From: Turritopsis dohrnii
Lineage: Eukaryota > Cnidaria > Hydrozoa > Anthoathecata > Oceaniidae
Assembly: GCA_027922465.2 (NCBI GenBank)
Contig: BQMF02000284.1
Location: 372,001 to 436,000 of the forward strand
Length of the DNA stretch: 64,000 nucleotides
Direction of reading: 5' to 3'
In this document: positions 44,262-56,859 of the stretch, in pieces
Position numbering within the stretch: position 1 is the first letter of the stretch
Layout: every line of letters begins with the position of its first letter
Made by a program: the position numbers and the translations under genes
Notes under the pieces: generated by a model
Database searches by the model: none
What the model was told of the DNA's origin: nothing
What the model saw: only the letters and a program-made list of their open reading frames with translations

Positions 44262-44464
44262 TGTGAAAGACAGCAAAAGCACTTGCTGTGAAGAAGCCAT
44301 AATCAGATCATTTTCTGTACATCAAAGCTAATGTTGGTTATGAGTCATTCGCCCTTGCGAAAGAAAGAACATATAAAAAGTAAATAAAAATGAAAAATAA
44401 ATCACCGCATCACGCATCAAGATATTCATGTAAAAAATGACTATGAATGAATGATTAATTATAG

Positions 44465-44665
44465 GTGGCCTTATGATAAGGTGACAGAAATGATTTCTAT
44501 AGTTCAGCACAAAATGACACTGCATCAGGGATAGCAAATAGGAAACCTTAAGGTGACATACATATTACCATAAGGTGACAGCATAATTTCTATAATTCAG
44601 TGCCAAATGACACTGCATTAGGAATAGCAAAAATAGGAAACCTTAAGGTGACAATACATACACAT
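44465..44665 (+). repeat. Two units of a ~95-bp satellite-like repeat
   Basis: Each unit runs ataaggtgacag...tttctata.ttcag..caaatgacactgcat...gcaaa...aggaaaccttaaggtgaca. Single or partial units of the same family lie at about 30559-30620, 40480-40550, 41365-41420, 45720-45800 and 47465-47600. The units are split by Helitron and LINE insertions, suggesting a once continuous array. Confidence 0.7.
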
Positions 44666-45829
44666 TATTAAGCACATTACACAAAAAAATACCAGCTTAT
44701 CAGTGAAGAAATACTAAGGTATTTATCGAAAAAACTGAACTAAGACTCAACAAGCAACGTTTTATTGAATGTAATCATGTTAATCATAACTCTTGTTGAT
44801 GGCTGTCACCAAATTTGTACATATTGACTAACACACAAAAAACTGAAACTTATCCTAAAACAAGGAATTGGGGCACATAGAACATTCATATTCCCATTTA
44901 AGCCACTAAAAGTCTTATTTCAAAGCCTGACAAAGAAAGCTTCCTCTCAATGGTGACTTCCAAAGGTTCTTAAGGTTCATATTGACTATTTATAGGTCCA
45001 AATTAGTTTAGAGTTCGAACTTTTGCACACCTGCTTCATGAAATAAATATAAAAAAAATCTAATTTCAACTTGACGACAATTCCACAATATTTAAACAAA
45101 TCCACTAGCTAAAGGCAAATATTAACATGTTTTACCCAGCAAGCAGTTAGAACACCCTAACTCACAAAGGACAGTGAGCAGTGATGTAATTTAGTTGTAG
45201 TCCCAAGAAGAATCATTGACCTACTTTAGACAAAAAAAACTTAAGCAGAAAAAGCAGCTTTTCAGACAGTGGCAGCAACATTTAACTTTTATTTCAATAG
45301 GGAGCAAAAAAAAAATGAAGAAGTTAAAATTAACTACGGTATTTATCCTTATAATGGGCTTTCAAATTTCTTGCTTTTTGCTTATTAAACTCTTTTCTAA
45401 AAAAGTATTATATCCCAACGAATTAGCTAACTAACAAACTAGGTGAAATGACAAATATAGAAATCCCCTAGATCTTCAATGTTAAATACATGGGACTCAA
45501 AACTAAGACTACAGCACATTCCCATTATCTAATCCTTAATACATCATCTTTTTCATAAGGTGTGTGTTAAACACAACCAATGACCTAAACTACTTGCACC
45601 TAAAAGTTACAACTAGGAACATCTAATTTATACCATATACCATGATTACCACCAGGGAAAACAAATACCATAATAGCAGGTTTACCATGAATGCAACAAA
45701 ACTGAGAACCATGTATATATTACCATAAGGCAATTTCTATAGTTCAGTGCCAACCAAAATTATATTAAAGATCCCATAAAGAAACCTTAAGGTGACAACA
45801 ACATTTCTTTAGTCCAGTGTTATATTAAA

Positions 45830-46687
45830 CTAGCCGCCAAGGCGGCGTCGCTCGCCGCCCATGTCCACCTGCTCTGTATCACTGTATCAATAAACGTCAA
45901 ATTTCCTTATAAACGGCTCGTACAACTTGTGTTCAACCAGAAGCAGATTCGAAGTCACAACCTCTGGTAAAACCAATCTTTTATCAGTGTAACAATACAC
46001 TCAAAACGTAGAGAGAGAAAACTTCAACTTTTTATTAGCTTTTGTTTTAAAAAAGTTACGCGCTCTAACATGGGTGCTATCAAACGTAAGGGGGAAATGG
46101 TTTCTCTTCTTAAAAAGATCACACGGGAGGAGAGAAAAAAAAGGCACGTGCTAAATGAATAAAATGAATTAAAAAAACGTTCGATCTGATTAAAATAGAT
46201 TAAAAGAAATCGATTAAAACAAATTAAGACAACTATTATGACAAAAGCAAAAAAAAATATTTTGTATCATGATACTCTTTTTTTACCTATCGGTTTTTAA
46301 ACATTTTGATTGCTCGAAAAAATGTTCACCCGTCTCAGACAGTCAGGCAAGGATGCGTTAGGATACACTGGTAAACCGCACATGCTGCCACGTTCTGCCA
46401 CTGCTGCTTTATGTCCAAAACGTTTAATCAGTTAGTTTCTTTGTATTTAGTTGATGTATTGTTTTCAAAGCCAAGTCAACGTGGAATATAAAATTAACAA
46501 TAATAATAAAAGCAAAACGTTATTCCTATTAGTTCATCAGCCAAAAAAAGTCACGTTCGATTGAGATTGCAATGTATTTGCTCTGAACTCACGTCACACA
46601 CAAAAAAAGAAATAATTTCGCTCACGACTCAATCTACCATTTTGCGTGACTTACAAACAAACAGAGAATCGGCTATTAATATATAGA
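45830..46687 (-). mobile_element. Short non-autonomous Helitron
   Basis: On the minus strand the 5' end is TCTATATATTAATAGCCG, preceded by A. The 3' end is a GCCGCC/GGCGGC palindrome running into CTAG, followed by T. The subterminal cgctcgccgcccatgtcc resembles cactcgccacccatgttc in the 41886-44261 copy, so the families are related. It inserted into a unit of the taaggtgaca satellite. Confidence 0.75.
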
Positions 46688-46979
46688 TTACATTACATAT
46701 AATTTTAACTTGAAATTCGTTTTCAACCTTTTATCAATGACTTATCATTTAAAATTCATAGACTGATGAAATGAATTACTAAAAACTTTATGTTCAGCAA
46801 ACAAATGGACAAACTTTATTAAGATGCCAACTGTAATAGAAAAGATCAATCATTGGTATAAGCTATCATTCGGTGCATATTTCTGATAAACTCTCTACCT
46901 CTCATTAATTATTTCTGTTAAAGCAAATCTCCACTGGGCTGTGCTGTTTGCACTTTTTGTTCTATCAACAATAACCCAG

Positions 46980-47187
46980 TGTCACTCATTGTTTTGAAGG
47001 AGGAAACAGTTCCCCACTGCAACATTTTACAACTAGATGAGATATGGTTCCCAAACAACATGCCTGAATATGAATATTTTCTACTATATCATGGAATTCT
47101 GGAATTCATGGAATTTTTATCAGTTGCTTTGCTGGCAGAGGATATTGCATCTGCCTTAAAACAACTGTCTTTAAAATGGTTTGACAG
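46980..47187 (+). other. Possible coding exon, unknown
   Basis: A 69-codon open run sits between an acceptor (aacccag) and a donor (gacag then gtatat). It reads V-S-L-I-V-L-K-E-E..., L-D-E-I-W-F-P-N-N-M-P-E, and A-L-K-Q-L-S-L-K-W-F-D. The composition is protein-like, but nothing identifies a family or linked exons. Confidence 0.25.
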
Positions 47188-47766
47188 GTATATATTTATT
47201 TGATTTTGCAGAAACATATTATTTTAAACCCATAGTTTCATCCGATTTTCATCCGAAGGAAAATTATGAAAAGATATGTTACCTATTATAACTAGATTGA
47301 TTAAATAATAGTAATATTTCTTTTGGTGAGATGAGGTTTATTTTGGATTTCTTCACAACTCACATTTAAGCTATTAGAAGAAATATTTATTTCTCACTTT
47401 CAAAATAAAAGCTCATTTCATCTTTATCTTTCATGTTCTGTGTATTGCAAAATTCTGGGCTTACACATAATATTACCATATGGTGACATAAGTATTACCA
47501 TTAAGTGACAGAAACTTTTTCCATTCATCTTTTAAGTAAACATATAATTGCAAACAGAAATACTTTACAGTGACATGTTTCCTTATGGTGACAACTTTTG
47601 TATTTCAGACTATAACCACAAATACCTTAAGTCAACACCAAAGTATGATGTTGAGAAATAATGACATTTAAAATTACAAAGTATTGTACAGAAAGCAAGA
47701 ATAGAACCATCTTCAAAATCTGAATGTGAAAGAGATTCAGACGATAATAACTAATTGTGTACAAAC

Positions 47767-47865
47767 CTATTATTGTCTTAATCCTTTTCAAGATTAAATC
47801 ATTTCGATCAATTTCAAAAAATTGCTTCGCCATTTCATTGGGGTGCAGCCTTTTCTTTCTCAATT
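47767..47865 (-). other. Possible phase-1 exon, unknown
   Basis: On the minus strand, 99 nt lie between an acceptor (tgtttaag) and a donor (gtttgt), open in one frame (L-R-K-K-R-L-H-P-N-E-M-A-K-Q-F-F-E-I-D). It is symmetrical in phase. It could be an upstream exon of the minus-strand SET/recombinase gene, but no evidence links them. Confidence 0.25.
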
Positions 47866-49589
47866 CTTAAACAAAAAATAGATCAGTACTTGAGGCAGGT
47901 AGTCATTATCATTTTATGTGAGGGAGGGAAAAGCTATAAACATAAAGCACTGATTGCTGATTAAAACATTTTCCATTATAAAGTAAAATAATCTGTGAAT
48001 ATTGGTTTAGTCCTAAGTTTATATGTCAAAAATAAACAGATATATTGTCAGTAATTCTGATAGATCAATCAGTAATAGTCAGTCGATTTTGATTGTGCTT
48101 TCATATGAATTAACAAAAATTGAGAAATTAAAAAGCAATCAAACGCAAAACCACCATATTCATTACAAAAGATAAGTTTGAACAATCATTTTGCTGGACC
48201 GAACTCACTCAAGATCCTTTATAACTTGCAATATTAACAGAGATTGAGGAGATAAGGCATAATAATGGAAATAAGAATTTTTTATGCGGATTTTGAAATA
48301 GATTATAAAACATTTTACAGTGCTAAAAACATTTCCCACTTAGTTGAAAAATGTTTTTTCAGTAACGAAAAAATATTATTGTCTAATCATTTGTGTATCG
48401 TTGTAAACGTTTTCCAAAAAAACATGTATTTTTTTGTTTACCAGTAATGATTTGAGTAGCAGTCAGTCATCGGACATGACCAATCATTTTGACACATTGA
48501 TCTGACAGATAAAAGCTAAAATAACAGTCCAACCAACAAAATGCCCAGTCCAAAAAATCTTTTATGATGAAAATAATAGAAAAATCCGATTTTAACCATG
48601 TTTACGAAAAGACGTTTAAACATAAAAATGATTAAATGATTAAAGTTTTGTTTACAAAAGGCATTTTCAATTGTGTAATGTTGTAAATGTTTATAAACGT
48701 TTAGTAGATTTCAGGTAACACAGGTAAGTAAATTTATAAGAATGCACTGATTACTTGGTTGTCATCTGTTAAAGATAAAAGAAACAACATTTGTTTCATA
48801 AATTTCAACAAATAGAAACCGAAATTCTCTTAATTCTATAAAGTTGACAAAATTGCTATTTTGTTACATTCTCAGGGAAAACATTTTTATGTTTATTTTT
48901 GTAAAGACGGCGAAAGACATTGAAAATAGATAATTTTTACAAAAAATGATGTGAAAACTGGTCTTTATAGTTCCTTCTCCCTAGCTAAATAGCTGCTAAA
49001 GTAATTGCTCACCCACTATGCAGAGGTAATACAGGTCAAAAACCATATTGCAATGTGCTATTGGGTGTCCAAATCTTAGCACACAAATTGAAACCTCACT
49101 TTCTTCATGTCTGAATTTTGTTTATTCAATGAATCATGGATATAAAAGTTCTTCTTATGCATGAATGAATGAATTATTTTTTTCTTAACATGCATCATCA
49201 GAACGCAGAGACCGATTGTTTAACAAAAGAAGTCTCTTGAGTCACACTCTATTTAAAAATATGCAACAGACAGTCTGCACACATTACATAATTATTTGAA
49301 TACAGAACTCACACTAATCAATTATCTTTCTGCAATTTAAAAACCAAAATCGAAAACGATTAAAAACAAATAGCTGCCATGGTTAGTATCGTAACTGAAT
49401 TTCATGTGTCACTAGGGGCACCCAAATTCAAATCCTGTATTAACCCCTGCTATGAGTGAAAATTATTATTTGTTCAGTATAATGTGATCTTCTCTTAAGA
49501 ATTTTAAGAATTAAATATAAGTTTTAAATAATAAAACATTTTTAACAATAACACATTTTTAACGATAAAACGTTTTTAATGTTTCTGTA

Positions 49590-50070
49590 TACCGTAATGC
49601 TTCGATTAGACGCCCAGGGTGTTTATTAAATTTTTTGAATTTTTAGGGGGGCGTCTATTCGAGGGGGGCGTTTAAAAGAGGGGGGGGGGGCGTCTATTGA
49701 ATTTCTGTGAAACTCTTCTTTTTCGTAAATATAAACTAAATCATCGATAAAAAATATACAAAATTAAACTTCAAGATCATCGTCAATATCATCTTCCTCG
49801 ATCATGTTAAGTTCGGGGGCAGCAGCGATCACATCCTCGTCCCCGCTATATCATAGGGATTTTCATGTAAGCTCTTGTCAATTCAATTTTCCATTTGGGC
49901 TTGAAGCAAAGCTTATTGAAGCTGAAACAATGCAATGTATTAGTTCTACATGCCTTAATTAGTGTGTCTCTAATAGACGCCCCTCTCTAGAGAGGGGCGT
50001 CTAATAGAGGGGGGCGTTTATTTAAAAATCTCCTGAAAAGGGAGGGGCTTCTATTCGAAGCATTACGGTA
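49590..50070. mobile_element. MITE with CCGTAATGCTTCGA ends and TA flanks
   Basis: The left end CCGTAATGCTTCGATTAGACGCCC matches the complement of the right end (...cttctattcgaagcattacgg). TA lies on both sides. Inside are repeated gaggggggcgt-type tracts (49645-49695, 49985-50020). An acidic exon-like frame is kept on the minus strand (49764-49845). Confidence 0.8.
49764..49845 (-). pseudogene. Acidic C-terminal exon remnant inside MITE
   Basis: After an acceptor (atatag) the minus strand reads about 26 codons to TAA: G-D-E-D-V-I-A-A-A-P-E-L-N-M-I, then E-E-D-D-I-D-D-D-L-E-V. Acidic tails of this kind end pogo/Tc1-type transposases, and the TA flanks fit. I infer a leftover last exon of the parent. 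Confidence 0.45.
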
Positions 50071-50628
50071 AAACGTTTTCTCTTTCGAATTCTTGAAACA
50101 ATTTTGAATTTCGGTAAAAATGTTTTATCATTTGTTATCAAAATCCCCTGGACAGTCACATAATAAGCTACTTAAAATGTCCACATAAAAATTCAATTTA
50201 TTGAAAACCTTGCTATGTTGACTCAAAAGTTACATGTTTCAATCATTCCACCTTCAGAACCTATTTTTAAACTATAAAAGGTAAAAAAATATTTAAAGCA
50301 ATTGTGCAGGAAAAAATAATAATGTGACCTTAATGTAGTTTTGGTGAAGAAACAAAAATTTACCATTTAAACTTTTTGAATCTTATCTATGTTGTTTACA
50401 ATTATATAAATCAACGATTAATGTTAGCCATGTTAACACAGAACATTACTTTCATGAATGCACTTCAGTGCAAAACATTATGCTATTGTGTGTAATTACA
50501 CAAATGATGTATTAGTTCGCCTTCTGCTCAGGTACTTGGAGTCCACTGGAATGTACAATTTACCTTGCCAATTAGAGAATATTACCAAAATAAAAGATAA
50601 TAGGTATCTATGATTTTTCATGTTAAAA

Positions 50629-51116
50629 CCTTAAAATATAACGCAAGATAAATTTTCGCGGAGATATAAACTTTCGCGGATTTTGGCCATTTCCGCGAAA
50701 ATATAACTCCGCGAAAAAATTGCAATGTCTTCATCCGCGAAAGTATGTCTCCGTGAAATGTAAATTTTTTTCTCTATATTACAGGTGTTTGAATTTCAAA
50801 AAATGGGTATTATAATAAAAACAACTTTTTTATGTCATTTTTTCATTTTTTTTCGGATACACAAAATTATTTTTTCAACATATCACGGATGTCTCTGCTT
50901 TTGACTTCGCCTTTTAAGCTTTTTTCTTCTTATTCGGAAGGAATTCATCATTTGCCAAGATCACATTTTTCATAACCTTTGTTTGTGTATAATACATTTT
51001 GAAGACAAGAAAATTTCTTTATCTATGGCCATCCGCGAAAATTAGTCCAACTTGAATTATTTGAAGTTGGGCCATCCGTGAAAATATGTCCATGCGAAAA
51101 TTTATCTCGTTAAGGT
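50629..51116. mobile_element. MITE with AGATAAATTTTCGC ends
   Basis: Inverted ends ccttaa...cgcaagataaattttcgcg/complement of cgaaaatttatctcgttaagg lead into ccgcgaaaatat-type subrepeats on both sides. The plan resembles the 12158-13000 element (TTCGCGAAAG), so the two are probably related families. No coding content. Confidence 0.65.
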
Positions 51117-51372
51117 AACAGTCTAGAACTACATTTCGATGACAGAGTTGTTGCCTTAGCTGTCAATTAAATAAGTAAATTAGGTAGGGAATTATTACAA
51201 AAAGGCACTTAACCAACAGGATTACCGCAAAACTCTTTTTTTCAGGTAGTAAAAAAAATATGTTTTGAAGTAACAAAACAAAAGGATGCAAGTTTGATCT
51301 TTCTAGTTAATATGTTACCTGTTACAAAATAAGTAAATGATAAAAACAAATTAATAATTAATGAGGTTTATA

Positions 51373-51534
51373 GTGATTAAAACATTTGCCAGTATCAGAA
51401 TATCAAATAAATAAAGAAAAGACAAATTTTAAAATGAAGCAGAAGCTTTTCGTTAAAATAACATCATCAGTGCTATGTTACAAGTTATATATAACTTCAT
51501 TTTAAAATTTGTCTTTTCTTTATTTATTTGATAT
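51373..51534. mobile_element. Miniature fold-back Penelope tail with 13-bp TSD
   Basis: Two opposed tail copies (atcaaataaataaagaaaag... and complement) enclose a short core. The left, minus-strand copy contains ctgatgatgttattttaacg followed by aaaagc. The unit is flanked by AATGAGGTTTATA at 51360-51372 and 51535-51547. It has the same architecture as 27814-29442, but only the tail is left. Confidence 0.7.
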
Positions 51535-52792
51535 AATGAGGTTTATATCCTGCACCTTACGATATAATTCTGCATACTTCTAATTCGAAGAATGTTGTTG
51601 CAATATAGAGTCAAACACGGCTGGTAGAATCAGTCATAGAACAAGATGGTAAACTGATACGGGACATAATGTTCGACAGTACAGGATCTCACATCAGACA
51701 TAATGCAATTCTTGTCGGAAAATATCCAATGTCTGGCGCTTATTTACAGCCTTACATCGTTTTGTTTTATTTCTTGTAAAATCGATTTGTTTTGTCTCTT
51801 GTTAAACTTATTCTCCGTGAAAATCTCAATTTCATACATGATGCATTTCGAAATCACAAAAATATATAGCATTGCTATTGAAATTTACTTTACAGTATAA
51901 AGACTGTCGATCTGAAGGCAACAGATGAAAAACTCGATCGCACGCCATAACTGATATCATCAATTAAGGCGTGTGATGACCTATTGAAAATTGGCAGACC
52001 CACGTCTGCCAATTTTCTTACGACCATGCCTGTATAGGTCATTTTTTTTATTTAGATTATTACTTTGTTTCATTCATTATGATTTCTGGGGTATTTTCCT
52101 AATACAGAAAGTTTCTATGAAGAGATATTTTTGAAACAATGGTGTCTACTATTAAAATTAAAGACTTTTCGTCATTCAAGAAAAATAAACATTTCATTAA
52201 AAAACACCTGCTTCTCACAAAACTATATTTCCGCTCTATACTTAGCTTTAAATTTATGTATTAAAACATTTTTTTGAGGAAACACTTGTGTCTTGTCATG
52301 GGAGGTGTGCAACCACCAACAGAATTGTTATTTTAACTCACACAAGTTTCTATTTGTGGAAATGCAAGTTAAGCTTCAATTTCACTGTTACTCTTGGAAA
52401 GTTATGTCAAGCGCCAGCGTGATGACACGCTTCATAATGAGAAGATTGAATTATATTCAAAATTTGAAATCAAAATGAACATTTGTTACGTTTTGAACAA
52501 AGCCATTCATTAGCTGGAGATTTCTTTCGTAACTTTTTCATAAGTCCTCATAAAAACATTAAACACGTTGATTAGGGATCAAAAATTTCGTTTCCATTAG
52601 AACATAAGAATAATAAAACGCTATAATTCTTGATTACGCGTCTGAGACGTCGCACACCTCCTTATTTTCATATTATATACAAAGCCTGCACCAGCACACA
52701 CTGGTATTGGACTTTGCCTGGGTTTTTGAAATACCTACTGAAACATAAAAAACAACTTTGATTTCGCTATAGTTTTGTTCTGATATACTTAC

Positions 52793-52893
52793 GGGTGTCT
52801 CTCATCTAGTCCTGGGGCAATATAGAGAGGAAGTTGTCTTCTTCTTCTTGAATGCAAAGACACTTTAAACTTGAGAAGGGCACAGTTGGACAT
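52793..52893 (-). other. Possible first coding exon, unknown
   Basis: On the minus strand, ATG at 52893 opens 33 codons that end at a strong donor (gtaagt). They read M-S-N-C-A-L-L-K-F-K-V-S-L and then R-R-R-R-Q-L-P-L-Y-I-A-P-G-L-D-E. It looks like a real start exon, but no downstream exon can be assigned. It might belong to the minus-strand gene whose SET exons are at 27-30 kb. Confidence 0.35.
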
Positions 52894-53097
52894 GGTGCAC
52901 AAAACGGATATTTTAATGAACTCAGGTGGGTGCCAGAATTATTATATTAGCACGAAGTTTACAACTTAAGTTTAGTTACCAGACATGCAAAATGATTGAA
53001 AAGAATTCTCAGCAAAAGTTTCCAAAACAGAAACCCTTTATGTTTTCAAGATTTACATTTTTTAGCCTTTAGATATATATAAGATGACTAGTCTCCC

Positions 53098-53652
53098 GGG
53101 TAAAACCTTTTTATCGAACTTAACTTCGAAAACATTAGGTCAAATACACCATTCCCGTGTACGTACCCTGTGACGAAGAATTCAATAACGGAATCGGGAC
53201 TGGAAAATGTATCCATATTATAGAGCTTGAAAAACTGATCAAAAAAATGTATGGGATCATTTCGCTATGACCAACCGTTGGTGAGATATCATCAATCAAA
53301 GATTTTGATGACGTCATATCCGCAGTAACAAATAAAATTTAGGCCCAAATTTTGAGTCACCCCTCACCCATATCGTGGACCCCAAAAAACGTCAGTTATC
53401 CCTATTGATTCTTGAGATATTTCCCTAAAAATGTCGCGTTCAATTGGGGATGCAATGCAATGATTCCTCGTAATCATAAAAAAACTGACGTCAAATGATG
53501 CCACAGGCTTTTGGAGTGATTGTGAAAAAAGCGTCTCTCGCCTCTACATGGTTTTACGCGCACATAAGAGGACGATGACCGTAAATTAAAACTAAATATA
53601 TCACTCTCTAAAATAAAAGTGGGATGCACAATCGCGGATTATAATAATAAGA
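53098..53652 (-). mobile_element. Short non-autonomous Helitron (555 bp)
   Basis: On the minus strand the 5' end is TCTTATTATTATAATCCGCG, preceded by A. The 3' end is ATAAAAAGGTTTTACCCGGG then AGACTAG, followed by T. The first ~60 and last ~70 bp match the 41886-44261 Helitron closely, so this is an internal deletion derivative of the same family. Confidence 0.8.
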
Positions 53653-54886
53653 TACAATCATTTAAATCTGCAGTCATTTCTGTTTAGATCGAACAAGTAA
53701 ACCTTGGATTATGCCTAATTCTTTTTTGTGCAAAAAAACCATAACAATAGCGTTATCAGATCATGTTTGTATTTGACAAACATAATTGTATACAATGTTT
53801 ACATGTAAACCATTATTTTGAACTTTTCTCTCTCAGTCACTAGCTCGCGTTAAAGTATTCCACAACATGCAGCCAGCAGATGAATGGCCCTTACCCTAGC
53901 TTGTATTTCATTTTCAATACCATTGCTAATTCCATCACTTTCATTAATTAGAAATCTGATTCATTTAAGGTAAGACAAGACCTTTGCTTTGGCATCCGTT
54001 AATCAAATAAAATTTAACTGTCATCTCAAATTACTTGTTGAATACATCATTAAGCCATAAATATACTTACTACGCATTTTGAAAAATCACCAGCTTGGGT
54101 GACACCACATGCAGCTAGTCATAAAATTTTTAGCGCGTTCTAGCAACAATAATGCAGGGGGAAAATTTTGTATATATTTTTTAAAATTAAATTTCTGTCC
54201 CAGCTCACTATCTAATTTCTTTATGGAACACCCCAATGTGTAGGTCAGAAGCTAAGTTGTTGCATGTGACACAGGGAAGCAACATATACATGTTGTTCCC
54301 ACTAAAATTTTCAAAAATGTCACCGTAGCCCCAAGGAACCAATTCTAAACCTCGCTTAAAATGTAGAATATACATGTGGATTTTTTTACGTCACCCAATT
54401 TCTCATTGCGGCGTTCAAACAATGTGATACTTTACAGAACGCCACAGATCAGTAAGCTTTCATGGTTCCCATGTTGTTTGATCTCACTTGAGCGCGGAAA
54501 TCACTGAAAAATCGGACACAAACGTTAAGGCTACATAATTTTGTCACCTTAAGGATATGTGTCACCCTAAAGAACGTATTTTTTGCATAAATTGTAGACT
54601 CAAAGTAGATGCAGTGATATATATATATATCCACCTACACTTGCATAAGAGAACAATTATCTAATTATCTAACCTGATTGTCAGTTTCCTCCATAGTCAT
54701 AAATCTAAATTTGATTGAGATACCTATACACACTGTGTACTACAATATAACAATGTGAGAATGTTGAGGAGAGAAACTCATAACTTTTTCTTCATATACA
54801 AAGAGCTAATCAGTAGCAGTTACAAAAAATGTCAGTAAGAGTGTATGGGGAAAATGAGAACCATATAACATTCATAATGATTAATA

Positions 54887-56013
54887 CAGGGTTTGTACAG
54901 AGCCCTCAACCTAAGAAATTCCCTGACTTTTCCATAAAAGTATATTACATACTATTTTCCCTGTCAAAAATCCTAATAATGATGTGTTTTCCCTGACTTT
55001 TTCTTAAATGCATATGCTCTTTCCTGACTTTAGGCTTTAACAACTCCTGAAGCAATAGTAAATATAAAATGTTACTCCAAAATAAACCAAATGAATTTTA
55101 TCTAGTTTCAAACTAACTAATGCAGGATCATCAGAAACCAACCAACAGTATAATAATCTGACTAATGAACTAGATATTACAATGCCCTGAAAAGCAGTGG
55201 GTGGTCTATAGACACTGACAAAACAGTGTCTGGAGCATGTCACAATCAAATTACATGGTAATTTTTGTAAATTTGTAAAATTTGTAAACATTATGCTTTA
55301 TTTAGAAGCCAACTATAGACGACTCTCCAATGTTAATTACACTTTTATACCTTGTACATGCTAAAAATCAAATACAATGTACGAAAATAGATATGAAGTG
55401 CTAATGTGTATTGAAACTTTCTAATGTCGATTGTCTTTAAGGGGACTCCAGAGAACCTAATAAAGTGACAACATTTTGAAGTGTATATATAAAGAGACTT
55501 TTATTTCCTGTGAAGCTGCATGCGCATACTCACAGGAAAATGACTTGATTAATGATACTCTATGTTGTAACAGACCGTATAGTTCAAAGAACACTGGTGT
55601 TTATAAACATTACGTCACTAAGAAACTCATCTATATATATATATCTTGAAAATATTCTTTCTAATGAGTAAATAGATGAAATATAGATAAACAGCATTGT
55701 ATACATATTTCTTTTATACCTTCCAGACCTTTTTAAAAAAAATTTCCTCACTTTCAAAAAAACTCCCTACCCGTAACAAATTCCATCAATTTAAATAAAA
55801 ATCCCTGCCTGTAACATTCCCTGATGACTTTCCCGGCGCTATTTCCTTTTCGCACCCCCTAACTGTATCTGATCCTAGCCCTAACCCTAACCCTGACCCT
55901 AAAACATCCTGGACGGGAGAGTGGGGGTGCGAAATGGAAATAGCGCCAACTTTCCCTGACTTAATGAAAATATCCACTTTTCATCCTGACTTTCGGTGGC
56001 TGTACGAACCCAG
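54887..56013. mobile_element. 1.1-kb non-autonomous DNA transposon, TAATA TSD
   Basis: Ends CAGGGTTTGTACAG/CTGTACGAACCCAG are inverted. TAATA flanks both (54882-54886, 56014-56018). 'Ccctgactttt' motifs recur near both ends. It contains the telomere-like palindrome at 55835-55947. No coding sequence is recognised. Confidence 0.75.
55835..55947. repeat. 113-bp palindromic unit around telomere-like repeats
   Basis: GGCGCTATTTCCTTTTCGCACCCC at the left faces its near-complement at the right. The centre (55876-55902) holds ccctaaccctaaccctgacc, i.e. (CCCTAA)n-like repeats. It could be a small MITE carrying an interstitial telomeric motif. Confidence 0.75.
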
Positions 56014-56064
56014 TAATACAAAGTAATATAGCTATTAAACATTTCATAATTAACAAATAATTTC

Positions 56065-56065
<1 letters not shown>

Positions 56066-56105
<40 letters not shown>
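56066..56105 (+). repeat. (CTAT)n microsatellite
   Basis: About ten uninterrupted CTAT units. Confidence 0.95.
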
Positions 56106-56859
56106 ATGAAGAAATCAGACAAGATTGTAGAAGAACCACCGCTGGATCCACGTGGTCCACAGACGCCATTATCCAAAATACAGGACAAAGGAGTAACAAA
56201 TTGTATGGCGAAGTTACAAATCGTTTCGTTCAAAGTCTAGAATCGTTTCAAAATGGTCGCAAATCGTTCTGTACGGCGTACCGTGATATTAATTAATTAG
56301 TTCACCATCAGTTTCAAACTAGTGAGCCTTAGTCAGTAGAAATGCATAGCACAGTTTAAGGAATACATTTTCGAACAAAGAGTTACCGCGAACCTTGGAT
56401 AAGTAGAACTTTTGCTAAATTTAACCATTTCCTCTGGTTCCTTGGACACAATCTAACCTGTGTTAAGAATAAAAACAAGTTATTGGCCTCGCTGAAAACA
56501 AAGGCACAAAATCTAATTGAAAGAAACTTTGTACCCAATTTCTAAATATCTAAAGTCGCTATACAGTTCCCGCTTGATATATGAAACCTGGATAAATGTA
56601 ACTTTCATTAAGTGGAACCATTTTCCCCAGTCCCTTGGATTTACCTCATCAAACCCTTTTAATTTCTTCGGATAAGAAATTAAAAGAACAAGTAAAGGAA
56701 CTGGGAGATTTTAGTCCTCCATAATGGATGGCTGTTCTGCCCGCCGATTTGCAACTAGTTGAATTACGTATAGCGTTGCTCTAACTTGCCCAAAAACCAG
56801 TGTGCATTCAGTCCATGGCTCCTAATGGGCTGATACGCTGCTTGTATAGCACGAGCATC

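Noticed and set aside
48265..48447. 60-codon plus-strand frame
   Set aside because: AT-biased composition, no splice context and no recognisable motif.
51703..51900. 65-codon hydrophobic frame that could be a membrane peptide
   Set aside because: The composition follows local T-rich DNA, with no supporting signal or homologue that I recognise.
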